A DNA stretch of 55,935 bases, taken from NCBI GenBank assembly GCA_903834135.1, contig CAILHZ010000015.1, positions 1-55,935 of the forward strand. Reading direction: 5' to 3'. The translations under genes and the position numbers were made by a program. The stretch is from an uncultured Opitutia bacterium (GTDB lineage: Bacteria; Verrucomicrobiota; Verrucomicrobiia; Opitutales; Opitutaceae). Under the pieces are notes generated by a model, which was not told the DNA's origin, did no database searches, and was given only the letters and a program-made list of their open reading frames with translations. Shown piece after piece: positions 55,648-55,935 of this stretch. Numbering within the stretch: position 1 is the first letter of the stretch; each line of letters opens with the position of its first letter.

Positions 55648-55935
55648 TTTCTATTCTGCAGGCCATTCCCTCAGAATGAACGAGTTAGACGAGAAGGTTA
55701 CGGGTTTACTTTAGTGGCAGATAGCGATGAGGTAGCTAGCAATAAGCCGCCAGCATTGAAGCAATGCGCGCCCGGGTTAAGCCGATGGACAGCAATCTAA
55801 ATTTTACGTAAGCATTATCTACCTGATTAGCTAGTATTGACTTAGTGTATGACTGTTATGCCATACCACATTTATAAGCCTAAGCCTTTAGATGAGACAA
55901 CACAGAGTTAGGGTACTCTTAAATAAATTGGTGTA
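55648..55935. other. non-coding stretch after tRNA-His
   Basis: 288 bases to the window end. I see no ORF with coding character, no strong hairpin and no repeat of the tRNA 3' end that would suggest an attachment site. The gene that follows lies outside the window. Confidence 0.5.

Noticed and set aside
55612..55800. 62-residue ORF overlapping tRNA-His
   Set aside because: It begins inside the tRNA and has no coding character; it is a by-product of the tRNA sequence.
55570..55935. Integration site at tRNA-His
   Set aside because: No repeat of the tRNA 3' end and no integrase are visible in the window.

Overview
The window comes from a Gram-negative bacterium of moderate-to-low GC content with densely packed genes. 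The best guess is a member of the Verrucomicrobiota, probably close to Opitutae/Puniceicoccales. Supporting this are an LpxC-FabZ fusion (lipid A, so an outer membrane), a TolC-type channel, a full division/cell-wall cluster with FtsZ and meso-diaminopimelate-type MurE, citramalate-type isoleucine synthesis, and an almost complete lack of Shine-Dalgarno sequences. The phylum is inferred from gene content; no rRNA is present to test it.

Left part (1-13.3 kb): a tRNA-Thr(CGU) missing its first three bases, then a carbon-metabolism block. glgB is on + and converges on a minus-strand series read as gapA > pgk > tpiA > [isoleucine-rich leader peptide and attenuator] > cimA > GH3 glycosidase > xylA. 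A pullulanase-type debranching enzyme lies upstream of gapA. The 140 bases between tpiA and cimA hold the clearest regulatory system in the window: a 24-residue leader peptide with seven Ile codons in ten positions, mutually exclusive RNA hairpins, and an intrinsic terminator whose U-tract touches the cimA start codon. I read this as ribosome-mediated attenuation of the first isoleucine-pathway enzyme.

Middle part (13.4-33.2 kb): mnmA (+), a LysE-type exporter and obgE, then the dcw cluster on the minus strand in the order mraZ, rsmH, ftsL, ftsI, murE, murF, mraY, an unlisted 55-residue small ORF, a LysM lipoprotein, ftsW, murG, murB, ddl, ftsQ, ftsA, ftsZ. Most junctions overlap or are a few bases long. 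murC and murD are absent from their usual places. Upstream of mraZ are four TGGG repeats at an exact 10-bp period, which matches an MraZ operator.

Right part (33.4-55.9 kb): mixed housekeeping and accessory genes. These are a GMC oxidoreductase, an APC amino-acid permease, a small secreted lysozyme-like protein, a flavin-reductase-like protein, a lipoprotein made of a duplicated domain, a beta-propeller/phosphoesterase protein, a DUF971 protein overlapping hisI, lpxC-fabZ, efp (with Asn at the tip normally occupied by Lys/Arg), an atypical pyrimidine-nucleoside phosphorylase, argS, a YihY-family membrane protein, a PpiD/SurA-like chaperone, a TolC-family protein, miaA, trpA, an endonuclease/exonuclease/phosphatase protein and tRNA-His(GUG). 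I see no insertion sequence, prophage, CRISPR array or rRNA.
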